DNA from: Enterovibrio sp045679545
Lineage (GTDB): Bacteria > Pseudomonadota > Gammaproteobacteria > Enterobacterales > Vibrionaceae
NCBI RefSeq assembly: GCF_045679545.1
Contig: NZ_CP166194.1
Coordinates: 2,108,001-2,172,000 of the forward strand
Direction: 5' to 3'
Length of the DNA stretch: 64,000 nucleotides
Below the pieces are notes generated by a model, which worked only from the letters and a program-made list of their open reading frames with translations, ran no database searches and was not told where the DNA came from. A program made the translations under genes and the position numbers. Shown here one piece after another: positions 9,091-18,154 of this stretch (its first letter is position 1; each line of letters starts with the position of its first letter).

Positions 9091-9408
9091 TTATAGAGAA
9101 GAACTGCAGATACTCATTTTGACGAAATCGGTGGCCATCACAAGCGATGCTTCATCGATATGAGAGACCATCTTCTGCGCCGATTCATTGCTCATAAAGT
9201 TATCAGAAGCCGCTTTCGCATTTTCCATCGTGTCCCAGTAAATAATATCGAGCCACTCTTGCGTTTCTTCATTCAAGCTTAGTGAACGATATTGAAAGCC
9301 AGCTCTTCCTTTCACAAAAGATGTTGTACCTTCAGCGTCAGCCAAAAAACTTTGCACGTCGGTGCCTTGATTCAATTTAAAGCGAACGGTTTCAACAACG
9401 TTTTCCAT
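9091..9408 (-). CDS. Antibiotic-biosynthesis-monooxygenase-like small protein
   Basis: The 105-residue protein fits the dimeric alpha-beta barrel (ABM) fold: a short first strand (VETVRFKL), a helix, the central FQYRSLSLNEETQEWLDIIYWD strand pair with the usual aromatic core, then a helix beginning NAKAASDNF. Members act as cofactor-free oxygenases, haem handlers or unknown stress proteins; no specific substrate can be inferred. A strong AAGGAG site precedes the start. It is first in a likely operon with the WYL regulator. Confidence 0.78.
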   Translation of the reverse strand: MENVVETVRFKLNQGTDVQSFLADAEGTTSFVKGRAGFQYRSLSLNEETQEWLDIIYWDTMENAKAASDNFMSNESAQKMVSHIDEASLVMATDFVKMSICSSSL

Positions 9409-9542
9409 GGTGCTTTCTCCTTCTTTGTGGGTTGGAAGAAGCTTACTGCCAGCTACTGACAGAACCTGTCAGGAGTGTTTCTCTCTGCCTCAGGGATTTG
9501 TATAATCGCTGCCTCAACACCTTATAAAAGCAAAGAATATCG

Positions 9543-10322
9543 ATGTCGTTAAGCCAAGAATTAGAAAAATTGCTCGAACCTGTTCGTGGATTTCTGCATT
9601 GCGAAACCCCTCAAGCATGGATTGATGAAGCGATAAAGCCTGAGAATGAAACCATTCTGTTACGCGATCACGCCAACTGCGAACTGAAAGCTAGCCAAAC
9701 CGCCATGTGGCTGATTCGCAAATACGCCATCGATGAATCAAGCGGCGCGTTGCTTCTGGAATGGGCCAAACCCTACGAGGATTTTGTTTATCTTTGCAAA
9801 AAAGACGGTATTTTCCAATCCAAAAAAAATGGCCTAAGTGCGCCTCTCACGCCAAAAGCAAGCTTTGCACATAGCCAAGATCTGATTGATAAAATGGTTC
9901 GTCTTATCAAAGAAGAGTTTCATCATTTTGAGCAAGTTATCGAAATCATGGAAAAGCGCGACATGGCTTACTCATCACTGCCCGCCGGTGGTTATGCACG
10001 CGGTCTAATGAAAAGTGCGCGAACCCATGAACCAGCAACCCTTATAGACAAGCTGATCATTGGCGCATACATCGAAGCACGCTCATGCGAACGTTTTGCC
10101 AAAGTTGCTCCGCACTTGGATGAAGAACTTCGCAAATTCTATATCTCCCTGTTGCGCTCTGAAGCGCGTCACTATCAAGATTACCTCAAGCTGGCAGAAG
10201 CCATTGCGGGCGGCGACATCAGCGATCGTGTCCAAATCATCGGCGAGAAAGAAGCGGCATTGATTCAAGCACCCGATCACACGTTTCGTTTCCACAGTGG
10301 TATTCCTGCTCGGGCGGCATAA
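9543..10322 (+). CDS. miaE: tRNA-(ms2io6A37) hydroxylase MiaE
   Basis: The 259-residue protein is a non-haem diiron monooxygenase of ferritin-like fold that hydroxylates the isopentenyl group of ms2i6A at tRNA position 37. Helical segments carry the expected iron ligands: RDHANCELKA, EEFHHFEQV, YIEARSCERF and SLLRSEARHYQDY give the repeated E...ExxH pattern. E. coli lacks this gene, while Salmonella and many vibrios have it. The ribosome-binding site is weak. It stands alone; no operon partner is visible. Confidence 0.93.
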   Translation: MSLSQELEKLLEPVRGFLHCETPQAWIDEAIKPENETILLRDHANCELKASQTAMWLIRKYAIDESSGALLLEWAKPYEDFVYLCKKDGIFQSKKNGLSAPLTPKASFAHSQDLIDKMVRLIKEEFHHFEQVIEIMEKRDMAYSSLPAGGYARGLMKSARTHEPATLIDKLIIGAYIEARSCERFAKVAPHLDEELRKFYISLLRSEARHYQDYLKLAEAIAGGDISDRVQIIGEKEAALIQAPDHTFRFHSGIPARAA

Positions 10323-10480
10323 CACACCCAACTCAAATACAACGCACTGAGAACGAAATGACTTCATAGCTTTTCATTAGAATTCAATCCATCACAGTTT
10401 TGTATCAAGGTTGCGCCTTGCACGAATCCCTCATGGCGTGTAAACAGTGATCATGGGTGTGAACAAGAAAAAGGATAAAC

Positions 10481-11221
10481 ATGTTCAAAAAACTCAAAGC
10501 GTCGTTAGGTATTGGCGCTACCACCGTAGACACACTTTTGCATCATGAATCTGTCTATCAAGGAGAAACACTCAGGGGCGTCGTTCGCATCAAAGGTGGA
10601 GACATTGAACAGCAAATTGATGCCATTTCACTAAAACTATGTACGGAAGTAAAAGTGGAGTCAGATTCCGGCGTGAGCTATCAAACGTTCGTTCTCGGCT
10701 CACTACAAGCCAGCGATCCCTTTGTTATCCAGCCAAATGAAGAGAAGGTCGTCCCTTTTGAACTGAACCTTCATCAAGAAACGCCCATCACTGCGGTTAA
10801 TGCACGTTCAAACAAATGCCATGTGTGGGTAGAAACAACCCTCGACATTGATTTTGCCATCGACCCAAATGACCGTGATTATCTTGAGGTTCGCCCACTT
10901 CCCGCCGTACAGCGAGCGCTTAATGTGTTAGAGCGTGAAGGCTTCACCATGGTAAAAGCCGATGTAGAGAAAGGTCACCTTCGCGGCGATGGTTTTGCAT
11001 CCCAATCCGGCTGTTATCAGGAACTTGAGTTCCAAAGTAGTGGCATGTTTAGCCGCAGAGAAATCGAACTCTCGTTCATTCTCGATGGTGGCGTTATTCA
11101 TTGCTTGGCGGAAATAGATCGTGCTTTAGGGCGTGGCGACATGTTCCGTTCTTTCACTATTTCGCGTGATGCCTCAGAAGGTGAAGTGGAACAGGCATTG
11201 GCTTCGACGCTTCGAGCATAA
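10481..11221 (+). CDS. Spo0M-family (SpoOM) arrestin-like protein
   Basis: The 246-residue cytoplasmic protein matches the SpoOM family from end to end. It has the N-terminal MFKKLKASLGIGATTVDTLL block, the beta-sandwich segment GETLRGVVRIKGGDIEQQI and the C-terminal EIDRALG block. The fold is arrestin-like. In Bacillus, Spo0M influences sporulation; in non-sporulating proteobacteria the role is unknown, with cell-envelope or cytoskeletal links proposed. It has a GAAAAAGGA-type ribosome-binding site and its own terminator, so it is probably monocistronic. Confidence 0.92.
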   Translation: MFKKLKASLGIGATTVDTLLHHESVYQGETLRGVVRIKGGDIEQQIDAISLKLCTEVKVESDSGVSYQTFVLGSLQASDPFVIQPNEEKVVPFELNLHQETPITAVNARSNKCHVWVETTLDIDFAIDPNDRDYLEVRPLPAVQRALNVLEREGFTMVKADVEKGHLRGDGFASQSGCYQELEFQSSGMFSRREIELSFILDGGVIHCLAEIDRALGRGDMFRSFTISRDASEGEVEQALASTLRA

Positions 11222-11255
11222 GTTGCCAGTCCTGCTTTCTGTTAAGAACGATCAA

Positions 11256-11285
11256 CAAAAAGGTCAGCCTCGGCTGACCTTTCCA
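11256..11285 (+). terminator. Terminator after the spo0M-like gene
   Basis: AAAGGTCAGCC (11259-11269) pairs with GGCTGACCTTT (11272-11282), a long GC-rich stem ending in a short T run. Confidence 0.8.
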
Positions 11286-11423
11286 CTCTCATCGTTGCAA
11301 GTTGTCTTTTCGTCGCTAAGAGAATTGAGAATTTTTAACCAAAATAAATAGTTACTGAAATCCCCCTTGCTCTTAACCACTTCCCTGCGCAAATTTATGA
11401 TCGCTGACTTAATCAGACGAGGA

Positions 11424-11885
11424 TTACAGGCTTGGTCGCACGCTAAACGCTGTTGCCAACTTTCCATCCAATGCCAACTTACCTGCACCAGAAAAAGCGA
11501 GTGAGACCGCGGCAGCCATGAGTGCTAAACCAAACTCATAACCATTGTTCGCCATAAACAAGCCATTTCCAAGGTGTGTGGTAACAATCGCAACGAACAT
11601 GGTAAATGCCAACACCACCGCGCTAGGGCGTGTCAAAAAACCGAGAAGAATAAACAGACCACCAAAAAATTCCCCACTACCTGCCATTAAAGCCATCAAG
11701 TAGCCTGGTGCAAGGCCAATCGACGCCATCCATTGACCCGTGCCTTCTAAACCATAGCCGCCAAACCAACCAAACAGTTTTTGTGCTCCGTGCGCCATGA
11801 AAATGATGCCTACCGGCACGCGTAGTGCTAGTGGTGCAAACCCTGCGTTTGAGCGCAAAACCTTATTGACTAAATCTTTACTCAT
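11424..11885 (-). CDS. DoxX-family membrane protein
   Basis: The 153-residue protein has four hydrophobic segments (about residues 17-38, 60-82, 87-107 and 117-135). It carries the DoxX signature FMAHGAQKLFGWFGGYG and GGLFILLGFLTRP. DoxX-type proteins are inner-membrane and linked to quinone redox or oxidative-stress complexes in some species; the specific role here is unknown. The start is preceded by a GAGGGAAAGG site. It has no apparent operon partner. Confidence 0.9.
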   Translation of the reverse strand: MSKDLVNKVLRSNAGFAPLALRVPVGIIFMAHGAQKLFGWFGGYGLEGTGQWMASIGLAPGYLMALMAGSGEFFGGLFILLGFLTRPSAVVLAFTMFVAIVTTHLGNGLFMANNGYEFGLALMAAAVSLAFSGAGKLALDGKLATAFSVRPSL

Positions 11886-12139
11886 TGCCTTTCCCTCAAT
11901 TATTCTGAATATGTTTAACTAGCAGTTTTTGGCTTTCTTTATCAGCTCTGTATTGCTTGCGTAAAGATTAAGCAAAATAACCTCGCAGTAAAAACGGATT
12001 AATCCGAGATAGTTATTCAGTTTTTTTGAACAAGATGAGGTGGCATTTTAAAGCGCGATGAATCATACGGCGGAAGGTATTTTACTGGGTGCTCAGTTGG
12101 CCAATAACAGCGAAAAATAGGCACGTGGTTTCCACACTA

Positions 12140-12856
12140 TCACACGAACGGACACGGGCTTTTCGCGTGAATGCGCTCACCACTAATAGGATGCTCAAAA
12201 AATAAATCACTGGCATGCAATTGCAGCCTATCAGCCATTTGTTCGCTGAACTGGCTTTTGTACAAATCACAGCCAAGGATGGGGTGCCCCATACTTTGGC
12301 TGTGGATTCGCAATTGGTGAGTGCGCCCGGTGATTGGCGTGAATTTCACTAGGGTGCGACATGGCTTATCTAGCCGCTGCAGCACCGTGTATTCAGTGGT
12401 TGCGGATTTGCCTGTTTCATGACAAATCTTCACACAAGGGAAAAGGCGTTTGTCTTTCGCTATTGGCGCGGTGACTTCGCCAATGTCATCCAAAACCCAC
12501 CCTTCTAACATGGCGATATAACGTTTTTGAATGATGCGCGCTTGGAACTGCTTATTAAGCTGCTGACCTGATGCAGCATTAAGCCCCACCACCATGATCC
12601 CAGAGGTGCCAAAATCTAAGCGATGCGGAAGAATGGCAGAAGGAAAAGCGGGCGTACGCCCTTGTTGGCCATTGACTAAGCGGTAATGCACCGAATCCCA
12701 ATTCAACGGATTTTTGCCAGATAAACTAAACAGACCGCTGGGTTTGTCGATCAGTAGAATATCGTCATCTTGATACAAAATGTCCACGAATCCCTCACAC
12801 GCAGGGGCAACGAAGTTATCCACGATGGTGTAAGACGCGGGGGCGACATGTGACAT
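12140..12856 (-). CDS. RluA-family pseudouridine synthase without S4 domain
   Basis: The 238-residue protein has only the catalytic domain: the KPSGLFSL motif near residue 40, the catalytic HRLDFGTSG (Asp about residue 86) and GRTHQLRIH near residue 185. It is shorter than RluA or RluC and lacks an N-terminal S4 domain. That places it with the TIGR01621-like branch found in vibrios and relatives, whose RNA target is not established. It acts in the cytoplasm on rRNA or tRNA. It is monocistronic. Confidence 0.88.
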   Translation of the reverse strand: MSHVAPASYTIVDNFVAPACEGFVDILYQDDDILLIDKPSGLFSLSGKNPLNWDSVHYRLVNGQQGRTPAFPSAILPHRLDFGTSGIMVVGLNAASGQQLNKQFQARIIQKRYIAMLEGWVLDDIGEVTAPIAKDKRLFPCVKICHETGKSATTEYTVLQRLDKPCRTLVKFTPITGRTHQLRIHSQSMGHPILGCDLYKSQFSEQMADRLQLHASDLFFEHPISGERIHAKSPCPFV

Positions 12857-13116
12857 TCAAGATATTCCTATTATCGATAGCGCATGCTTAAAGTATGCAA
12901 CAAGAAGAAAGCGATAGTAACGGTTAGAAGCGCACTTCGCATCTGTTACATTTCGCATTATTCCCCTTCGCCTTCTCCCAATTCACTGGTTACAGCACTC
13001 TTCACTGGATAAGTGAGTAATAACGAATGAATTTGGGCTAAAAACAGCGAAAAGCCCAACACAAATTCAATGTGTTTGTTATAAATAAGGTAATTCACGC
13101 AGTAAGGATAACAACG

Positions 13117-13602
13117 ATGAGCGCAAAACAACGGGACATTACATTACGCTTCCTCGCAGAACCGAGTGATGTCAATTTTGGCGGCAAGGTTCACGGTGGC
13201 GCAGCCATGAAATGGATTGACCTTGCGGCCTATGCCTGCGCCGCAGGGTGGAGCGGAAAGTACTGCATTACAGCCTACGCCGGTGGCATTCGTTTTGTTG
13301 CACCTATTCATGTTGGCAACTTGGTTGAGGTCAGTGCCAAAGTGATTTATACCGGCAACTCTTCCATGCACATCGCCATTGACGTACAAGCAAGTGACCC
13401 AAAAGAGTTGAAGAATCGACTCACCACGCACTGCATCGTTATCATGGTAGCGGTAGATGAAGACGGCAAGCCTACGTCTATTCCAAAATGGGTGCCTGAA
13501 AGCAATGAAGACAAAGAATTGGAGCAATCCGCGATTCGCTTAATGAACATGCGTAAACAAATCGGCGAAGAAATGGAAGCGCACGTTAAGCTTTTCAAGT
13601 AG
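13117..13602 (+). CDS. Hotdog-fold acyl-CoA thioesterase
   Basis: I start this 161-residue protein at ATG 13117, preceded by AAGGA; an upstream in-frame ATG would add 15 unlikely residues. It belongs to the YciA/BACH-type acyl-CoA hydrolases, with N-terminal MRF-like strand DITLRFLAEPSDVNFGGKVHGG, the helix AAMKWIDLAAYACA and the strand YAGGIRFVAPIHVGNLVEV. It hydrolyses acyl-CoA to free acid and CoA in the cytoplasm. Chain-length preference is not readable. It is followed closely by a bidirectional terminator. Confidence 0.9.
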   Translation: MSAKQRDITLRFLAEPSDVNFGGKVHGGAAMKWIDLAAYACAAGWSGKYCITAYAGGIRFVAPIHVGNLVEVSAKVIYTGNSSMHIAIDVQASDPKELKNRLTTHCIVIMVAVDEDGKPTSIPKWVPESNEDKELEQSAIRLMNMRKQIGEEMEAHVKLFK

Positions 13603-13624
13603 CCGTCAGTCTGGTTAATAACGG

Positions 13625-13652
13625 AAAAGGCCGCATCTGCGGCTTTTGTCTT
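13625..13652. terminator. Terminator shared by the thioesterase gene and mmsA
   Basis: AAAAGGCCGCA (13625-13635) pairs with TGCGGCTTTT (13638-13647), with one G-U pair. T-rich tails on both strands allow use by the converging genes. Confidence 0.75.
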
Positions 13653-13665
13653 GTCTCGTCTTTAT

Positions 13666-15177
13666 CTACCCCATAGTCGGCATCGTAAAGTGGCTGCTGT
13701 GTGTTTCGAGGCGAACACTGGTCGGCCAGCGTGTGGTAACCGTTTTCATGCGCGTGTAGAAGCGTACACCGTCGTTACCATGAACATTTAACGGGCCAAA
13801 GATGGAACGCTTCCAACCGCCAAAGCTGTAAAACGCCATTGGCACGGGAATAGGCACATTCACACCCACCATACCTGCCAACACATCTTCACTGAACTGA
13901 CGTGCGGTTTCACCGTCGCGTGTAAAAATCGCTGATCCATTTCCGTATTCATGTTGATTGATAAGCTCAAGCGCGGTTTGATAATCCGGCACGCGAACCA
14001 CCGACAATACTGGGCCGAAAATCTCTTCTTGGTAGATGCTCATGTCTGGCGTGACATCATCAAACAAGGTTGGTCCCACGTAGAAGCCTTTTTCATGGCC
14101 TTCAACTTGGCAGTTTCGACCGTCAACCACCAGCTTCGCACCTTGCGCTTCTCCGGCATGGATGTAACCAAGGATTTTCTCTTTGTGTTCCGCCGAAATC
14201 ACCGGGCCCATGTCATTTTCTGGCCCATCAACAATGCCCGGCCCAACACGCATTTTCGCAATGCTGTCTGAGAGAGAGGCGATAAGCGTGTCTGCCGTCT
14301 CATCCCCAACAGCCACCACCACAGACAACGCCATACAGCGCTCCCCCGCTGCACCAAAGCCCGCGCCTAAAATCGCGCCACTGGCCATGTCCATGTCTGC
14401 ATCTGGCATCAAAATACAGTGATTTTTTGCGCCGCCAAGTGCCTGACAACGCTTACCATGCGCCGATGCAGTCGCGTAGATATATTCCGCGATTGGCGTT
14501 GAGCCCACAAAACTCACCGCTTGCACCCGTGGGTCTGTTAGCAGTATATCGACCGCTTCTTTATCGCCATTGATCACGTTAAACACGCCATCAGGCAAAC
14601 CCGCTTGTTTTAGCAATTCCGCCAGTACCAAACCCAGTGACGGGTCTTTTTCAGACGGCTTCAATATGAAGGTGTTACCGGTAGCAAGGGCGATAGGAAA
14701 CATCCACATCGGCACCATCGCAGGGAAGTTGAACGGTGTTATACCCGCACAAACGCCAAGAGGCTGCATGATCGAATGACTGTCAACACCCGAACCTACA
14801 TTGGCAGAACTCTCGCCTTTTTGCAGATGCGGAATACCACAAGCAAATTCCACCACTTCCAAACCGCGAGTTAGCTCGCCAACGGCGTCTGAATACACTT
14901 TTCCATGTTCGTTGCTGATCAGGCGAGCAAGTCGGTCCTGGTTCGCTTCTAGTAACGCTTTGAAATTGAACATGACACGCGCACGGCGAAGCGGTGGTGT
15001 TTTGGCCCATTTTGGAAAAGCGGCTTGCGCGGCGGCTATCGCCTGCACAACCTCTTGCGCTTTGCTCAACGCAACTTGGCGAGTCTGCTCGCCTGTTGCT
15101 GGGTTGAATACCACACCAAAGCGATCACTATTGCTTTCAACCATTTCGCCATTTATAAAATTATGAACTGTTTCCAT
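13666..15177 (-). CDS. iolA: CoA-acylating methylmalonate/malonate-semialdehyde dehydrogenase
   Basis: The protein is an NAD-dependent aldehyde dehydrogenase of the MmsA/IolA type, converting malonate semialdehyde to acetyl-CoA and CO2, the last step of inositol breakdown. Catalytic Cys281 sits in GAAGERCMAL and the oxyanion Asn150 in ITPFNFPAM; GPLNVHG and the FYTRMKTVT end are typical of the family. I prefer the ATG at 15177 (503 residues) because GGAG lies nine bases before it; an ATG at 15192 would add five residues. It lies downstream of the fused iolC on the same strand with a 105-base gap, so it is part of the first inositol block. Confidence 0.93.
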   Translation of the reverse strand: METVHNFINGEMVESNSDRFGVVFNPATGEQTRQVALSKAQEVVQAIAAAQAAFPKWAKTPPLRRARVMFNFKALLEANQDRLARLISNEHGKVYSDAVGELTRGLEVVEFACGIPHLQKGESSANVGSGVDSHSIMQPLGVCAGITPFNFPAMVPMWMFPIALATGNTFILKPSEKDPSLGLVLAELLKQAGLPDGVFNVINGDKEAVDILLTDPRVQAVSFVGSTPIAEYIYATASAHGKRCQALGGAKNHCILMPDADMDMASGAILGAGFGAAGERCMALSVVVAVGDETADTLIASLSDSIAKMRVGPGIVDGPENDMGPVISAEHKEKILGYIHAGEAQGAKLVVDGRNCQVEGHEKGFYVGPTLFDDVTPDMSIYQEEIFGPVLSVVRVPDYQTALELINQHEYGNGSAIFTRDGETARQFSEDVLAGMVGVNVPIPVPMAFYSFGGWKRSIFGPLNVHGNDGVRFYTRMKTVTTRWPTSVRLETHSSHFTMPTMG

Positions 15178-15297
15178 GTCTTGGGTCTCCATGCTCTAAA
15201 CCATCTCAATTCGGCATCACGTGCAAGCGTCACCAAATTGTTGTTAGCCTTAATTACGTTACTCCGATATTTATCGATAATCGCTTTTTACACCGGC

Positions 15298-17235
15298 TCA
15301 ACGTTGACGCCATGTTTCAATAAGTTCGACATAGTTGGCTTTCACCGCGTCGATAAATTGCGCGTTATTGAGGTCACCGCCCATCCATTGTCGGCTTGGC
15401 TCGCCAAAAATGGTTCTTCCTACTGCAAAGCCTTTCACTGTTTGTGATTTGGCTGATGCGGTAAAGCCCGCTTTTAGTTCGTCAGCAGCGGCATCCAAGC
15501 CAAGAAGCAATACACCTCGGCAATGTTTGTCTCGTTCTAGGATTAACGTATCGACCTGCTGCCAGCCGTTTTCTGTCAGAGGCGGTAACTTCCACCAATC
15601 AGGTTTGATACCAAGGTTGTAAAGCCTTTCCATAACACGAAAATAAAGCGAATCAGACACCTCTGGCGATACCGCTTCACCGTCTCGCGGTAAGATCACC
15701 TCAACCAAGAGTTCATTGCCCGTTGCACAACACGCTTGATACACCTCGAGCAACGTTCGCTCTTGCTCCAACTGCAATTCACGCTGATCGTCTGGGTGGT
15801 AAAACATCAAGCACTTCACCACCTGTTCTTTCGGCCAACTGGCGAGTTGTGTACCAATGTTGCCATGCTCCAAACGCAGAGGGCGCGACCCCGGCAGTTC
15901 AATCGGGCGTCCGACCCAATAGCGTTCACTCACCGACTGACCGAAACCAGTCGCGGAATTGAGCACATCCATACCGAAGGTGGAATCACACAGAATGCCA
16001 GCCTTTCCTTGAAGCCCCATGCTTTCAGCCACTTCTTGCGCAGCACGCCAAATCAGCCTTTTTAAATACGGAATATGGTCGATATCAATGCCCGCTTTCT
16101 GCGCCATCTCGACAAATTGCGCGCGGTGATCAAAGGCCAGCACGCACAATTCTGGCCATGCTTTTTCTCGTGTGGTGACGCGATGCAAGTGATTGAGGTT
16201 GTCGTCCCTATCAGGGCGAGGAATGTCGTGCTCATGCGTTAAGTAATAATCAAGCTCTTCTTTGGTTGGCATGGCAGGTGAGCAGCCATGACGCGATACC
16301 ACCAGTGCGCCACACGCATTGGCATAACGACAACATTGCTGCCAAGGCTCGTTGTTAATATAGCCACGAAGCAAGCCAGACATGAAGGCATCACCTGCGC
16401 CAAGGACATTTAGTACTTCGACACGCACCCCTTTGACTGTGATGCCATCATCCAAATGGTTACCGATATCATCAGTAAAGACGCTGCATCCGAGCGGGCC
16501 TCGCTTGCATACTAAGGTCGCATCGGTAAAACCGCGCACGGCTTTCAATGCGGTAATGGAATCCTCAGAGCCGCCTGCAATGTGAAACTCTTCTTCCGTG
16601 CCCACAATCAAATCAAACAAGCCGAGCACGTCTTGCAGTTGCTGGGTGACTTCTTCTGACGCGATAAACCGCGTTTCGCCATCCCCCAAAGAGGTTAGCC
16701 CCCAAAGTACAGGGCGAAAATCCACATCTAACGCCGTTCGAACGCCATGTTTGCGCGCATAGTTCAGCGCAGTGATCACCGCTTCACGTGAGCTAGGGTT
16801 GGATAAATGCGTCCCCGTGATCGCCAAGCACTTTGCCGAAGCAATGTATTCTTCGCTAATGTCGTCTGGTGTGATGGCTTTATCTGCACAGTTATCACGA
16901 TAGAAAATCAACGGAAAGGTATCTTCATCTTTGATACCGAGTAACACCAACGCCGTCAGGCGCTCTTTGTCTGTAATAATATTGCTGGTATCCACGCCGA
17001 CACGCTCTAATTCTTCACGAACAAAGCGCCCCATGTGCTCGTCACCAACTCTTGCCAACATGCCGGATTTAAGTCCCTGTCGCGCGGTTCCATGTGCCAC
17101 ATTTCCTGAAGATCCACCAAGGTATTTGGCAAAGGTACGCATGTCTTCCAACCTTGCTCCTACCTGCTCGCCATAAAGATCGACGGCGACCCGTCCAAGA
17201 CAAATAACATCCAATGTTTTTTTCTGTGTTGTCAT
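15298..17235 (-). CDS. iolC: IolC fusion: 5-dehydro-2-deoxygluconokinase plus DUF2090 aldolase-like domain
   Basis: This 645-residue protein joins two enzymes. Residues 1 to about 330 form a PfkB-type kinase (ICLGRVAVDLYGEQ at the start, catalytic LGAGDAFMSGLLRG near residue 283). Residues about 340-645 form a DUF2090 domain with the class-I-aldolase-like AFDHRAQF and VKCLMFYHP segments, the latter carrying a possible Schiff-base Lys. Such fusions are annotated as kinase/5-dehydro-2-deoxyphosphogluconate aldolase. The product would phosphorylate DKG and cleave DKGP to DHAP and malonate semialdehyde, which the downstream IolA uses. A second, unfused IolC lies at 46360-47412. Confidence 0.9.
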   Translation of the reverse strand: MTTQKKTLDVICLGRVAVDLYGEQVGARLEDMRTFAKYLGGSSGNVAHGTARQGLKSGMLARVGDEHMGRFVREELERVGVDTSNIITDKERLTALVLLGIKDEDTFPLIFYRDNCADKAITPDDISEEYIASAKCLAITGTHLSNPSSREAVITALNYARKHGVRTALDVDFRPVLWGLTSLGDGETRFIASEEVTQQLQDVLGLFDLIVGTEEEFHIAGGSEDSITALKAVRGFTDATLVCKRGPLGCSVFTDDIGNHLDDGITVKGVRVEVLNVLGAGDAFMSGLLRGYINNEPWQQCCRYANACGALVVSRHGCSPAMPTKEELDYYLTHEHDIPRPDRDDNLNHLHRVTTREKAWPELCVLAFDHRAQFVEMAQKAGIDIDHIPYLKRLIWRAAQEVAESMGLQGKAGILCDSTFGMDVLNSATGFGQSVSERYWVGRPIELPGSRPLRLEHGNIGTQLASWPKEQVVKCLMFYHPDDQRELQLEQERTLLEVYQACCATGNELLVEVILPRDGEAVSPEVSDSLYFRVMERLYNLGIKPDWWKLPPLTENGWQQVDTLILERDKHCRGVLLLGLDAAADELKAGFTASAKSQTVKGFAVGRTIFGEPSRQWMGGDLNNAQFIDAVKANYVELIETWRQR

Positions 17236-17280
17236 TTCCGGCTCCTATCCGACTGCATGTTTTCAAGCTTACAAACACAA

Positions 17281-17300
17281 AATGAAATATTTATTTCATT
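17281..17300. promoter_or_regulatory. 20-bp palindromic operator candidate before the iolC fusion
   Basis: Perfect palindrome with half-sites AATGAAAT and ATTTCATT spaced by four bases, 46 bases upstream of the iolC start. The same half-sites and spacing recur at 30431-30450 before iolB. The cognate regulator is not identified in the window. Confidence 0.6.
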
Positions 17301-17385
17301 AAATGGTAATTGCGAAACGCTTAACACGCAACTAACGAAACAAACATTTCATCATCCAGCTCACGATTCTTTCGAGAATAATTGC

Positions 17386-17400
17386 TAGACGACTGGTCTA
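17386..17400. promoter_or_regulatory. TetR-type operator before the tetR gene
   Basis: TAGAC-GACTG-GTCTA, with arms TAGAC and GTCTA, lies 22 bases before the regulator's start. The identical 15-mer is found at 18122-18136 before the oxidoreductase gene, so autoregulation plus target control is likely. Confidence 0.75.
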
Positions 17401-17421
17401 ATCTTATGTAAGGTAGCCTCC

Positions 17422-18018
17422 ATGAATACAGAATTACACTCAACTCGCCAGCACATCCTTGATGTGGGCTACCAGCTGATCGCAGAGAGAGGCTTCTCAA
17501 ATGTAGGGCTTTCTCAACTGCTCAGTCAGGCTGGTGTGCCAAAAGGCTCCTTCTATCACTACTTCAAATCCAAAGAGCAATTTGGTGAAGCACTGATTGA
17601 AGACTACTTCTCCGGCTATCAAACTCGTCTTGATGTTCTGTTTAGCGACCCCTCGCTGAATGGATTCGACAAACTGATGACGTATTGGGGAAAATGGATC
17701 GAAGCCAGTGACAGCCTATGCGCGAACCAACGCTGCTTGGTGGTGAAACTCAGCGCCGAAGTGTCCGACTTGTCGGATTCCATGCGTGTCTCGCTGCTAA
17801 AAGGCGCGAATAACATCATCGCCATGATTGCAAACTGCGTTCAGCAAGGTATTGACGACGGATCCATTGAGGTCACTGACAGCAAAAAAGCGGCAGAGCA
17901 GCTTTACCATTTGTGGATTGGCGCAGGGCTAATGAGCAAGTTGAATCAGAATACTGAATGCTTAAAGCAAGCATTTGATACCACTGCACTTGTGCTAAAA
18001 GGCCGCGTTGCTTTTTGA
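17422..18018 (+). CDS. TetR-family transcriptional repressor
   Basis: The 198-residue protein has a canonical N-terminal TetR helix-turn-helix (residues 8-55, with GVPKGSFYHYFKSKEQF) and a helical ligand-binding part that includes a Cys-containing segment (ASDSLCANQRCLVVKLSAEV). This resembles regulators of electrophile response such as NemR, where cysteines sense quinones or aldehydes; that function is inferred here. It is followed by a reductase gene bearing the same operator, so it probably represses both when no electrophile is present. Confidence 0.92.
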   Translation: MNTELHSTRQHILDVGYQLIAERGFSNVGLSQLLSQAGVPKGSFYHYFKSKEQFGEALIEDYFSGYQTRLDVLFSDPSLNGFDKLMTYWGKWIEASDSLCANQRCLVVKLSAEVSDLSDSMRVSLLKGANNIIAMIANCVQQGIDDGSIEVTDSKKAAEQLYHLWIGAGLMSKLNQNTECLKQAFDTTALVLKGRVAF

Positions 18019-18083
18019 TTTGTATTTTTACCCAAATAATTTGGACGTACTCTCAGATACAATCAAACCCGAATTTGGAAATA

Positions 18084-18112
18084 CCGCCATACTCAGTTGG
18101 CGGATTTTTTTA
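18084..18112 (+). terminator. Terminator after tetR
   Basis: CCGCCA (18084-18089) pairs with TGGCGG (18098-18103), followed by a run of seven T. The reductase gene therefore needs its own promoter. Confidence 0.8.
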
Positions 18113-18121
18113 CCTACACAC

Positions 18122-18136
18122 TAGACGACTGGTCTA
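18122..18136. promoter_or_regulatory. TetR-type operator before the oxidoreductase gene
   Basis: Second exact copy of TAGACGACTGGTCTA, 18 bases before the start codon and immediately upstream of the ribosome-binding site, a position where a bound repressor would block initiation. Confidence 0.75.
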
Positions 18137-18154
18137 ATTGATAAGGAAACGACA

